In this document: piece by piece, positions 46,601-53,674 of the stretch
Layout: each line of letters begins with the position of its first letter
Position numbering within the stretch: position 1 is the first letter of the stretch
Assembly: GCF_003325475.1 (NCBI RefSeq)
Contig: NZ_CP029495.1
Coordinates: 3,100,001 to 3,164,000, forward strand
DNA length: 64,000 bases
Reading direction: 5' to 3'
Origin: Chromobacterium phragmitis
Lineage (GTDB): Bacteria; Pseudomonadota; Gammaproteobacteria; Burkholderiales; Chromobacteriaceae
Notes under the pieces: generated by a model
What the model was told of the DNA's origin: nothing
What the model saw: only the letters and a program-made list of their open reading frames with translations
The model's database searches: none
Position numbers and translations under genes: made by a program

Positions 46601-47586
46601 CACTCGTAGCGGTAGCGCTGATGGGGACGGATGTCGCGCAGGCCGTCTGCCGCCAGGCGGACCAGCTCGCCAAAGCCCATGCCCGTGTCCAGCCGCAGGC
46701 TGAACGGCGCGATGTTCATCGCCATGCAGGGCACGTTCAGCGCGGCGGAACCCATGCGGTTCATCACCGGCAGGCCCAGGGTGACCGCGCGCTGCCCGCC
46801 GCGCCGCGCCAGCCAGGCCGCGGCCGCGGCCGTCATCCAGGCGGCCCAGTTGACGCCGCAGGCCTTGGCCGCGCTTTGCCAGGCGTCCACTTGCTCCGGC
46901 GACAGCAGGCAGCCGGACTTGCGCGCGCCGTCGGCCAGCGCGCGCGCGGGCGCCAGCGTGGCGGCGGGGGGGAAGGCTTGCTGGCGGGCGATCCAGAACG
47001 CGCGGTCGCGTTCGCGCTGTTCGGACGCCTGATAGGCCAGGTCCTCGTCCAGCACCGGCGCCAGGTCCCAGTCCGGCGGCGCCGGCGCAGGCTGGCCGCG
47101 CAGCGCGGCGTTGTAGCGGGCGGCCACCGCCTTGGCCAGCAGGCCGTAGGCGAAGCCGTCCAGCGCGATGTGATGGGTTTGCACATACCACAGGAAATGG
47201 CGCGGCCCCAGTTGCAGCAGCGCGCTGCGGTACAGCGGATCGGCGGCCGGATTGCATGGCTGGGACAACGCGCGGCGCATCCAGGCCATGGCGGCGGCTT
47301 CGGGATCGGCCTCGCCGCTCAGATCGTGCCAGGGCAGCGGTTGCGGCGAGGCGGGCTGGGGGCGCTGCCACAGCGTTTCGCCGTCGAATTCGAAGCGCAT
47401 GTTCAGCGCCGGGCAGCAGGCCAGCGTGTCGGCGGCGCAGCGGCGCAGGATGTCGGCATCCAGCGCGCCCTTGAGTTCCGTGGCTTCGGCGGTCCAGTAG
47501 CCGGGGTTGTCGGGCGCGAGTTGCTGGCCCATCCAGATGCCGTGCTGGGCATAGCTGACGGGGAGGCGCGATGGGGTGTGCTTCAT
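43687..47586 (-). CDS. one-module nonribosomal peptide synthetase (C-A-T-TE) for a catechol siderophore
   Basis: A 1299-residue NRPS of the EntF layout. Condensation domain about 1-430 with HHIALDG (138-144), which should join 2,3-dihydroxybenzoate from EntB to the amino acid. Adenylation domain about 440-945: YTSGSTGKPNG (595-605), SYGPTE (738-743), YRTGD, NGKIDRKLL. Thiolation domain with LGGKS (989-993). Thioesterase about 1050-1299 with GWSLGG (1125-1130), Asp near 1153 and His1277. Aligning the pocket with GrsA gives D-A-E-A-I-G-S-I-I-K; the acidic third residue resembles codes for basic amino acids such as lysine and not the EntF serine code. No epimerase or second module. It corresponds in position to the CbaF/VbaF type NRPS reported in C. 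violaceum, but I cannot say which. Substrate call is inference. Confidence 0.9.
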   Translation of the reverse strand: MKHTPSRLPVSYAQHGIWMGQQLAPDNPGYWTAEATELKGALDADILRRCAADTLACCPALNMRFEFDGETLWQRPQPASPQPLPWHDLSGEADPEAAAMAWMRRALSQPCNPAADPLYRSALLQLGPRHFLWYVQTHHIALDGFAYGLLAKAVAARYNAALRGQPAPAPPDWDLAPVLDEDLAYQASEQRERDRAFWIARQQAFPPAATLAPARALADGARKSGCLLSPEQVDAWQSAAKACGVNWAAWMTAAAAAWLARRGGQRAVTLGLPVMNRMGSAALNVPCMAMNIAPFSLRLDTGMGFGELVRLAADGLRDIRPHQRYRYEWLRGDLGRLDGRRRLFGPVLNLMPFDRRAPFDGLESRIRPISSGPVEDLSINISLLNTEWRLSLEANPDAYPEDALDALWRDLPAWLDRLANAAPETTLASLLPELPPLSLLRGPALEQPPLPALERLAAQAAAQPDAIALEGEGQTLSYRELTARAAALAGRLRARGVEDGDRVAILLPRSVDAIVAILGTLWAGGCYVPLDPLGPPARLAMALEDARPRLALTRRRWAELCGDAPALCLDEAPSEDAPRPPPRPAEPERPAYLLYTSGSTGKPNGVLVGHRALAHFIASAGQFYRIQAGERILQFAPLHFDASIEEIFLALCHGGTLALRDDAMLESMPAFADAVARLKIDVLDLPTAFWHELAYALTPELAGRLSRVRLAIIGGEAALPERARRWRELLPDATLLNSYGPTEASIIATGAALAGPDAAWDGGDDIPIGLPRPGVAAAIVDAALQPVAQGEEGELCLLGDALAIGYLGRDELTALRFVALDALPGAPRAYRTGDRAVWQGGQLRFLGRLDHELKISGLRIDPAEVENALLACPGVREAAVIGLPLADGGYTLAAYLASDAEHDAGALRRQLAERLPAAAIPDRWQWLDQLPRNVNGKIDRKLLAALDNAPAPNASPAAEATPLERQIMEVWSQVLGRMPENAQDNFFALGGKSLQAIQAANRLARLLKREVAVSALFSYNTVAALAQALNAPAAHRPPVASEGGEFAPLLPIQPGSLPALFCLHPAEGLSWCYLGLARHLPDIAIYGLQADGILGDSPATFEAMVAGYVARARAIQPHGPYRLLGWSLGGALAQAMAVALAEAGEEVELLALMDSYPASSWHGRPEPTLHDALVTVLSVNGEVDADADGLPLDNEAIYQRLLRAGSPLAPLGRAALKKLGQASLHGMRLFRDSRTPAYAGDMLLFRAGRHQDSAPKVADWQPYLQGRLDCVELDCDHFGMSDPEPMRRIGEELAKRLRD

Positions 47587-47590
47587 GGAC

Positions 47591-47645
47591 GATGTCTGCC
47601 TGTTTTAGGTTCTGGCCGCGCGCGGCGCTGAGCGAGGCAGACATC
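47591..47645 (-). promoter_or_regulatory. 11-bp inverted repeat just upstream of the NRPS start
   Basis: GATGTCTGCCT (47591-47601) and AGGCAGACATC (47635-47645) are perfect inverted copies around a GC-rich 33-base centre. The proximal arm ends four bases before the start codon and the distal arm overlaps the candidate -10 box. It could be a leader hairpin or an operator. Confidence 0.55.
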
Positions 47646-47674
47646 ATAAATGCGATTGAATATCAATTTCAATC
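47643..47674 (-). promoter_or_regulatory. candidate promoter of the NRPS gene with overlapping palindrome
   Basis: On the minus strand TTGAAA (plus 47667-47672), 18-base spacer, TATGAT (plus 47643-47648). The palindrome GATTGAA-TATCAAT-TTCAATC (plus 47654-47674) covers the spacer and -35. It is a poor match to the Fur consensus but is placed like an operator in an iron-regulated locus. Confidence 0.45.
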
Positions 47675-47732
47675 GTATTTATGTGGGAAGGGCAAGATTT
47701 ACAAAGACGGGGCGGGCGCCCCGTCCTTCCTG

Positions 47733-48506
47733 TCAGCCGGCGGCGGCCGCCAGGCCATCCACCAGCACGTGCGGCACGCCGCGGGAACAGCGCTCCACCC
47801 GGCCGTCCACGCCGTAGACCGCGCGCAGGGTGGCGGCGTCTATCACTTGGTCCGGCGCGCCGTTGGCCAGCAGCTGCCCGGCTTTCAGCATCAGCACGCG
47901 GTCGGTGTGGCGCAGCGCCACGTTCAGATCGTGCAGCACGATCACCGTCGCCATGCCGCGGCGGCGGGTTTCCTGGCGCAGCAGGTCCATCACGTGAAAC
48001 TGGTAATTCAGGTCCAGCGCCGACAGCGGCTCGTCCAGCAGCAGCACTGCCGGCTCCCGTATCAGCGCCTGGGCGACGCCCACCAGCTGGCGCTGGCCGC
48101 CGGAGAGCTGGTCCAGGAAATGCAGCGCCAGATGGTCGATGCCCAGCGACTGCAGCAGCGCGAACACCTGCTGGTCGTCGTGGCGGCGAAACAGGCCGGC
48201 GGCGGTGGCCTGGCCCGCCACCATCAACGATTCGAACACCGACAGGTGCACGCTGGGCGGCAGCGTTTGCGGCAAGTAGGCCACCTCGCCGCGCTGGCGG
48301 CTGAGCGGGCGCTCGCCCAGGCGGACGACGCCGTCCGCCCGCTGCAGGCCGGCCAGCGCGCGCAGCAAGGTGGACTTGCCGCTGCCGTTGGGGCCCAGCA
48401 GGGCGGTGACCTCGCCCGCCCGCATACAGGGGACGGACAGCTTGTCGATGACGCGGCGCTGGCCGTAGCTGACTGACAGGCTTTCGATGGACAACTGCTC
48501 GCTCAT
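47733..48506 (-). CDS. ferric siderophore ABC transporter, ATP-binding protein
   Basis: A 257-residue ABC ATPase of the FepC/FhuC type. Walker A GPNGSGKST, Q-loop region EVAYLPQTLPP, signature LSGGQRQLVGVAQAL, Walker B VLLLDEPLSALDL and the H-loop VIVLHDLN are all intact. It powers import of the ferric siderophore through the permease encoded upstream, whose stop it overlaps by four bases (ATGA at 48503-48506). The frame continues to 49925 but that part is a shadow of the permease and binding-protein genes. Last gene of the uptake unit, 146 bases before the NRPS. Confidence 0.93.
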   Translation of the reverse strand: MSEQLSIESLSVSYGQRRVIDKLSVPCMRAGEVTALLGPNGSGKSTLLRALAGLQRADGVVRLGERPLSRQRGEVAYLPQTLPPSVHLSVFESLMVAGQATAAGLFRRHDDQQVFALLQSLGIDHLALHFLDQLSGGQRQLVGVAQALIREPAVLLLDEPLSALDLNYQFHVMDLLRQETRRRGMATVIVLHDLNVALRHTDRVLMLKAGQLLANGAPDQVIDAATLRAVYGVDGRVERCSRGVPHVLVDGLAAAAG

Positions 48507-49570
48507 GTCCGTCCTCCGTTGCGCAGCACGATGGCGATGAAGAAGGGAATGCCCACCAGCGAGGTGACGATGCCCACCGGCACGATGACGCCGGGCACCA
48601 GGCTCTTGGTCACTACCGAGGCCATGGACAGGATGGCGGCGCCGGTCAGCGCGCTCACCGGCAGGTAGAAGCGATGGTCTTCGCCCACCAGCTTGCGGGC
48701 GATGTGCGGCGCGATCAGGCCGATGAAGCCTATGGTGCCGACGAAGGCCACCGCCAGCGAGGTGAGCAGGCTGGCGCGCAGCAGGGATGCCAGGCGCAGC
48801 CGGCGCACGTCGATGCCGAAGCTGGCTGCGCGGTCCTCGCCCAGGCGCAGCGCGGTCAGCCGCCAGGCGTTGGCCAGCGACCAGGGCAGGATCAGCGCGA
48901 AGGCGGCGAACAAGAGGCCTATCTTGGGCCAGTCGGCGCGGGACAGGCTGCCCATCAGCCAGAACACCAGGTCTTGCAGCGCGTCGGCGGTGGAAACGAA
49001 CTGCAGCAAGGCGACCAGCGCGTTGAAGCTGAAGAACAGCGCGATGCCGAACAGCACCACGCCGCTGGCGGCCATATTGCTCCAGCGCGCCACCAGGTCC
49101 AGCAATAGCGCGGAGCCCAGCGCGAACACGAAGGCGTTGACCGGCAGCATCCACGGTCCGGGAATGCCCGGCAGGCTGAAATTCAGCAGGATGGCCAGCG
49201 CCGCGCCGAAGGCGGCGGCTGGCTGCAGGCCCAGCGTGAACGGATCGGCCAGCGGATTGTGCAGCACGGTCTGCATCTCGGCGCCGGCCAGTCCCAGCGC
49301 CAGGCCGGCGGCGATGGCGATCAGCGCGTAGGGCAGGCGGATGTCCCAAACGATGACGGCGGTGGCGGGATCGGCGGCGGAGGGCTCCAGCAGCGTGCGC
49401 CAGAACTCGGCCAGCGGCATGCCGCTGGCGCCGGTGGCGACGTCCAGCGACAGCGACAGCGCCAGCAGCGCCAGCAGGCCGGCCACCAGCAGCAGCCGGC
49501 GCAGCAGCGTGCGGCGGTAGTCGCCGCTCACCGCGGCGGCGGTGAGCGGGGGCAGGGCGGATGCGCTCAT
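48503..49570 (-). CDS. FecCD-family iron siderophore permease
   Basis: A 355-residue inner-membrane permease with about ten membrane segments. Family signatures: WDIRLPYALIAIAAGLALGLAGAEMQTVLHNPLADPFTLGL, LVFWLMGSL, and the C-terminal FVGTIGFIGLIAPHIARKLVGEDHR. Only one FecCD gene is present, so the channel is probably a homodimer. It overlaps both neighbours by ATGA (49567-49570 with the binding protein, 48503-48506 with the ATPase), which points to one tightly coupled transcript. Confidence 0.94.
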   Translation of the reverse strand: MSASALPPLTAAAVSGDYRRTLLRRLLLVAGLLALLALSLSLDVATGASGMPLAEFWRTLLEPSAADPATAVIVWDIRLPYALIAIAAGLALGLAGAEMQTVLHNPLADPFTLGLQPAAAFGAALAILLNFSLPGIPGPWMLPVNAFVFALGSALLLDLVARWSNMAASGVVLFGIALFFSFNALVALLQFVSTADALQDLVFWLMGSLSRADWPKIGLLFAAFALILPWSLANAWRLTALRLGEDRAASFGIDVRRLRLASLLRASLLTSLAVAFVGTIGFIGLIAPHIARKLVGEDHRFYLPVSALTGAAILSMASVVTKSLVPGVIVPVGIVTSLVGIPFFIAIVLRNGGRT

Positions 49571-50676
49571 TTGCCTCCCTTGACCCAGTAGGTGCCCTGC
49601 GGCGGGATCGCCAGGAAGTCGCGGTGCAGCTGCTGCCAGCTGGCGTCCGGGTCCAGCTTGGCGAAGCGCGTCGGTTGCAGCGACTTGGCGAAGGCTTCCA
49701 ACAGCACGATGTGGTAGGGCGTGTTGTAGAAATGGTGCCAGGCGCCGAAGGTGCGGCCGTCGCGCACGGCGGCGAGCGCGCCCACCGGCTTGCGCGCGGC
49801 GGCGCGGGCCAGCGACTCGCGCGCCTGCGCCGGCGAAATGTCGGCGCCGAACTGGATGCCGGTCTTGTCGGCCGCCGCCGCGGTGCCGGTGCCGATGTAC
49901 CAGTCGGGCTTGGATGCCAGCACATGCTCCATGTTCACCTCGCCCACCGCGCCGGGGATCAGCTTGTCGGCGATGTTGACGCCGCCTGCGGCGTCCACCA
50001 GCTCGCCCAGGCTGCCCTTGCCGGCGCTGGTCACGTTGGGGAAGGCGGCGGCGCGCAAGTCGAGGAAGACCTTGGGCTTCTGCTGCGCCGGGATGGCGGC
50101 CACCGTCTTGCGGATGGCGTCCATCTTGCCTTGGTAGAAGCGGATGAAGCGCTCGGCCTCGGCCTCGCGCTGCAGCGCCTGGCCCATGATGCGCAGGCTG
50201 GGCACGGTGTGCTCCAGCGGCGCGTTGCGGAAGTCGACGAACACCACCGGCACCTTGGCCGCCTGCAGTTGCTTGACGATGGGGTTGTTCAGGCCGGGGC
50301 CGTGGCCGGAGACGCTGAAAATGGCGATGTCCGGTTTCAGCGTCAGCACTTTTTCGGCGCTGATCGAGTTCTCGCTGGTCTTGCCGATCAGCGGGATGCG
50401 GTCGATCTCGGAGAAGCGTTTCTTGTACTGGGCGTAGGTTTGCGGGTCCAGCTGGCGGAAATCGCCCTGCCAGCCGGCGATGCGGGCCAGCGGCTGCTTG
50501 CCTTCCAGCAATGCCAACGCGTAGAACAGCCGGCCTTCGCCCAGCAGGATGCGGTTCGCCTTGGCCGGCACGTCCACTTTGCGGCCGGCGATGTCGGTGA
50601 CGACGGCGGCCTGGGCCGACAGCGCGGCGGCGGCGATCAGCGCGGCCGCCAGCAGGCGAGAGAATAGAGTAGTCAT
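49567..50676 (-). CDS. periplasmic ferric siderophore-binding protein (FecB/FepB type)
   Basis: A 369-residue class III solute-binding protein with a signal peptide (MTTLFSRLLAAALIAAAALSAQA-A). Features of iron/B12 binding proteins: VVTDIAGRKVDVPAKANRILLGE, SAEKVLTLKPDIAIFS, KVPVVFVDFRNAPLEHTVPSLRIMGQ, and VNMEHVLASKPDWYIGTG. It should carry the ferric siderophore from the outer-membrane receptor to the permease. It follows the DUF2218 gene by ten bases and overlaps the permease start. Confidence 0.92.
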   Translation of the reverse strand: MTTLFSRLLAAALIAAAALSAQAAVVTDIAGRKVDVPAKANRILLGEGRLFYALALLEGKQPLARIAGWQGDFRQLDPQTYAQYKKRFSEIDRIPLIGKTSENSISAEKVLTLKPDIAIFSVSGHGPGLNNPIVKQLQAAKVPVVFVDFRNAPLEHTVPSLRIMGQALQREAEAERFIRFYQGKMDAIRKTVAAIPAQQKPKVFLDLRAAAFPNVTSAGKGSLGELVDAAGGVNIADKLIPGAVGEVNMEHVLASKPDWYIGTGTAAAADKTGIQFGADISPAQARESLARAAARKPVGALAAVRDGRTFGAWHHFYNTPYHIVLLEAFAKSLQPTRFAKLDPDASWQQLHRDFLAIPPQGTYWVKGGK

Positions 50677-50686
50677 CGGGCGTCCT

Positions 50687-50968
50687 TTACTTTTGCCAGT
50701 CGAGCTTGAGTTCCGGTTGCTTGGCCATCAGGCCCAGGTGCTCGTCCATGATGAATTCGATCTTGGCCAGCTTGTCGGCCGCATCCGCCGCGCACACCAT
50801 GTCCAGCGTGTCGCCCGAGCGTTGGATGTCGCAAGTGCCGATGGGGAATTGCACGTGGGCGCGCTCGGTGTCGAAATCCACCGGCACCTTCAGCGCGTAG
50901 TGCTTGCACAGCTTGTACAGCACCTTGTCGGCGTGGGCGGTGGTGAGGGAAGCGCGGCTGCTCAGCAT
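50687..50968 (-). CDS. DUF2218 domain protein
   Basis: A 93-residue soluble protein recognised as DUF2218 by SRASLTTAHADKVLYKLCKHYALKVPV, FPIGTCDIQRSGDTLDMVC and the ending FIMDEHLGLMAKQPELKLDWQK. DUF2218 genes are often found next to siderophore uptake or synthesis genes; the biochemical role is not known. Three cysteines and one histidine cluster might bind metal, though this is speculation. GGAG is nine bases before the ATG. It heads the binding protein-permease-ATPase unit and follows two leader hairpins downstream of the receptor gene. Confidence 0.85.
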   Translation of the reverse strand: MLSSRASLTTAHADKVLYKLCKHYALKVPVDFDTERAHVQFPIGTCDIQRSGDTLDMVCAADAADKLAKIEFIMDEHLGLMAKQPELKLDWQK

Positions 50969-50999
50969 GAAGATTTCTCCATTCTTTCAAAACGGGAAC

Positions 51000-51068
51000 A
51001 GGCAGTTGGCGGACCGATGGGGTCCGGCAACTGCCTTGCGAGGCTTCCCGCCCGCTTTTTCGAAGCGG
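51000..51068 (-). promoter_or_regulatory. two hairpins between the receptor gene and the DUF2218-ABC unit
   Basis: On the minus strand, first CCGCTT/AAGCGG (plus 51052-51068), then a long stem: AGGCAGTTG paired with CAACTGCCT (9 bp), one mismatch, and CGGACC with GGTCCG (6 bp), plus 51000-51036, followed by GTTCCCGTTTTG. Probably a partial terminator that lowers read-through into the uptake genes. Confidence 0.6.
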
Positions 51069-51084
51069 ACGGGGAGCGCGGGGT

Positions 51085-53190
51085 TTAGAACTTGCCGGTC
51101 AGGGTCAGCCAATAGCGGCGGCCCTCATCGACCATCCAGTTGCCGTTGAGCGGACCCTTGCCGGTTTTATCTCGATTGCCAGGACGGTCGTCGATGGCGA
51201 CTGTGCGGTCTCCGATGTTGTATACGGCAAAGTTAACGTCGAAGGTCTTGTTGATGTGGTAGGTGCCGCCCAGGTCCCAGGTGCTGGAACCGCCTCGGGT
51301 GCGTACGCCAAGGGCGCCGTTGCGGTATGCTGCGTAGTATTGTTTGCCCTCGAAATTCAGGCGGGTGTACAGGTCCAGTTTCTCTACCGGATTCCAAGCC
51401 AGCTTGACGTTGCCGGCGTGCTCGGGCGTCTTGTCCAGCGGCATGCCTTCCAGCGACTGGCCGGAGAAGGTGGTTTCCTTGCCGCCGTGGCGTTTGGATT
51501 TGGTGTAGGTGTAGTTGCCGGACAGAGTCCAGCGCGGCGCGAATGTCCAGCTGCTAGAGAACTCCAGACCATGGATGTTCACAGAGTCAACATTGTCGTA
51601 GACATACACTTCAGCCATCTGGCCTGCTTTGGTGACTAGCTGGCTTGTGGACTGGCCGGTGCCATAACTGACGACTTTATTTTTAAACTGGTTGTAAAAG
51701 AGCGTAGCGTTGGCTTGTAGGTCTCGATTGTTGTCGAAGTGCAGGCTGGCTTCGTAGGAGGTACTTTCCTCCGGCTTCAGTTTCCCATTGCCGCACAAAA
51801 GCCCGGCGCCTTTATTGGTGCTGATGCAATAGCCCTCAGTGCTTTGGCGTATGGTTGGCGCTTTAAAGCCCTTGCCAATGCCTCCTTTTAGCGTCCAATT
51901 CGTGTTCAGTTGATCTACCAGATACAGGCGTGGCGTGAAGTGGCTGCCAAATACGTTGTGATGGTCAAGTCGACCGCCGCCGGTCAGCTTCAGGCTGTCG
52001 GTGATGTCATAGGTGTCTTCGGCAAACAGCGCCCAAGTGTTGACGGTGACTTTGTTTGGGTTGGCGGGACCATTGAGACCGGGGATGTTGTCCTGCGCGC
52101 GCATATTGTCGCCAACCTGCTTGCCGATTTGAGTGCCGAGCTTCAGTGTGTGCCTGTCGAACAGGAAGGAGAGCTGACCATCCAGCGTGGTATTGGTCAG
52201 TTTCATGCCTTTGCCGTCATCGACATTGTTGGCGCTGTGGCTCGGTTTCTCGATTTCCTGATATAGCGCGACATTGGAACGGATGATGCCGTACTTGCCG
52301 TTATGGCTCAGGCTCCAGTGGTCTCGAGTGTCGAAATAGTCGTCCTTACTACCACTAGGTGCAACGCTTTTGCCAGGAGTGGTGGTTTTACGCAGCTCGT
52401 TATGGCCTGCCTCAAACGTGATTTCATGATCCTTGCTTGGAGTGAAGCTAAGTTTGGCATTGATGTCGCCGACGTGGGCGGCATCCTTCCCGCCATCTAA
52501 GCTTTTCGAGTAGTAAATATTGTCTTCGGCCTGATTGCTCAGCGCGCCGTACAGTTGCAGCGACAGCAGGTCTTTCACTAGCGGGCCGCCGACCCAGAAG
52601 CTGCTCTGGCCGGTATTGCCTTCAGCGGAATGCTCGGTGATGGTGCCGCCCAGCGTCATCGAACCGTGCCATTCCTTGGGCGACTTGCGGGTGATGATGT
52701 TGACCACGCCGCCCATCGCGTCGGAGCCGTATAGCGATGACATCGGGCCGCGGACCACTTCGATGCGCTCGATCGCCTCCATCGGCGGAATTTGGTATTG
52801 CTGGAAACCGCCGGTGCCGCGGCTGCGGGACTCGCGGGTGTTCTGCCGTCGGCCATCCACCAGAAGCAACGTGTATTCGCCGGGCATGCCGCGGATGGAA
52901 ATGTCCTTGTCCCCCGGGCCGGAGCCGTTGATGCTGACGCCTTCCAGGTCCTGGATCGCGTCGGCCAGGTTGGTGAACGGCTTTTTCGCCAGTTCTTCGC
53001 GGGTGATCACCGAAATGCTGGCCGGGGCTTCCTTGATTTTCTGCTCGTAGCCGGTGGCGGTCACCACCACCGAGGGCAGCACGGTTTCTGCGGCGTGCGC
53101 GGCAGGCAGGTAAAGACCGCCTACGGCGGCGGACAGCATGGCCAGGCGGAAGGCCGGGCGGGCGAGGCGCGAGGAGCGTTGATTTTTCAT
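51085..53190 (-). CDS. TonB-dependent ferric catecholate siderophore receptor
   Basis: A 701-residue outer-membrane receptor. Signal peptide (LAMLSAAVGGLYLPAAHA-A), TonB box TVLPSVVVTATG, plug domain (PASISVITREELAKKPF, DISIRGMPGEYTLLLVDGRR, IERIEVVRGPMSSLYGSDAMGGVVNIIT) and a 22-strand barrel ending in the typical C-terminal Phe (RYWLTLTGKF). Plug features fit the FepA/BfrA/IroN-like catecholate group. It imports the iron-loaded siderophore made by the adjacent genes, though use of a foreign siderophore is possible. A ribosome binding site is hard to see. Parts of the barrel between 51580 and 52520 use more AT-rich codons, suggesting a different history of that segment. Confidence 0.93.
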   Translation of the reverse strand: MKNQRSSRLARPAFRLAMLSAAVGGLYLPAAHAAETVLPSVVVTATGYEQKIKEAPASISVITREELAKKPFTNLADAIQDLEGVSINGSGPGDKDISIRGMPGEYTLLLVDGRRQNTRESRSRGTGGFQQYQIPPMEAIERIEVVRGPMSSLYGSDAMGGVVNIITRKSPKEWHGSMTLGGTITEHSAEGNTGQSSFWVGGPLVKDLLSLQLYGALSNQAEDNIYYSKSLDGGKDAAHVGDINAKLSFTPSKDHEITFEAGHNELRKTTTPGKSVAPSGSKDDYFDTRDHWSLSHNGKYGIIRSNVALYQEIEKPSHSANNVDDGKGMKLTNTTLDGQLSFLFDRHTLKLGTQIGKQVGDNMRAQDNIPGLNGPANPNKVTVNTWALFAEDTYDITDSLKLTGGGRLDHHNVFGSHFTPRLYLVDQLNTNWTLKGGIGKGFKAPTIRQSTEGYCISTNKGAGLLCGNGKLKPEESTSYEASLHFDNNRDLQANATLFYNQFKNKVVSYGTGQSTSQLVTKAGQMAEVYVYDNVDSVNIHGLEFSSSWTFAPRWTLSGNYTYTKSKRHGGKETTFSGQSLEGMPLDKTPEHAGNVKLAWNPVEKLDLYTRLNFEGKQYYAAYRNGALGVRTRGGSSTWDLGGTYHINKTFDVNFAVYNIGDRTVAIDDRPGNRDKTGKGPLNGNWMVDEGRRYWLTLTGKF

Positions 53191-53674
53191 CGTCTAGTCA
53201 TACCCAGAGTGTTCATCACGGAACGCATATCCCTTGACGGCGGCGAGCTTGGTAAGCCGCTTCCGGTCGTGGCGCCGGATTGTGATTTGCGCAGTGAATG
53301 TCAATTGAGCGGACCATTATTACATCGACTTAATGCGAACACAAATAGGAATCGTTTTTATTGCTGGCGGACTTGAGATAGAGCAAGCGCGGGCCTGCGC
53401 CTGAGAGGCGCGCCGGCCGTATTCTGTCTCCCGCTTGGCTTTAAGTTTCAACAGCTTGCAACTATTCGTGTTTCGCTTCATGTCCCTGTTCTTTTTCCGC
53501 AAGCCTGTTGCGCAAAGTTTGCATTGCAGCAGTCCTAATAGTCAGTACCTCTTGCACACCACTTGAAATACCAATTAAATACCAATGCTGTCCGCATTGT
53601 CAGTTTCGGGCAGCGTCACCCCGCCGGAAGCGCGCTTCCGGCCCATGGTTTTGTGGATAGCGAGGGAGCGGATG
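53191..53674. other. 484-base region between divergent receptor and hexosaminidase genes
   Basis: Promoters for both genes must be here. A weak Fur-like stretch is seen near 53343-53361 (about 10 of 19 consensus bases). No gene or RNA is recognised; the short minus-strand frame at 53320-53502 has no support. Confidence 0.5.

Noticed and set aside
53343..53361. Fur-box-like sequence upstream of the TonB-dependent receptor
   Set aside because: Only about 10 of 19 consensus bases agree, too weak to annotate, although iron control of the receptor is likely.
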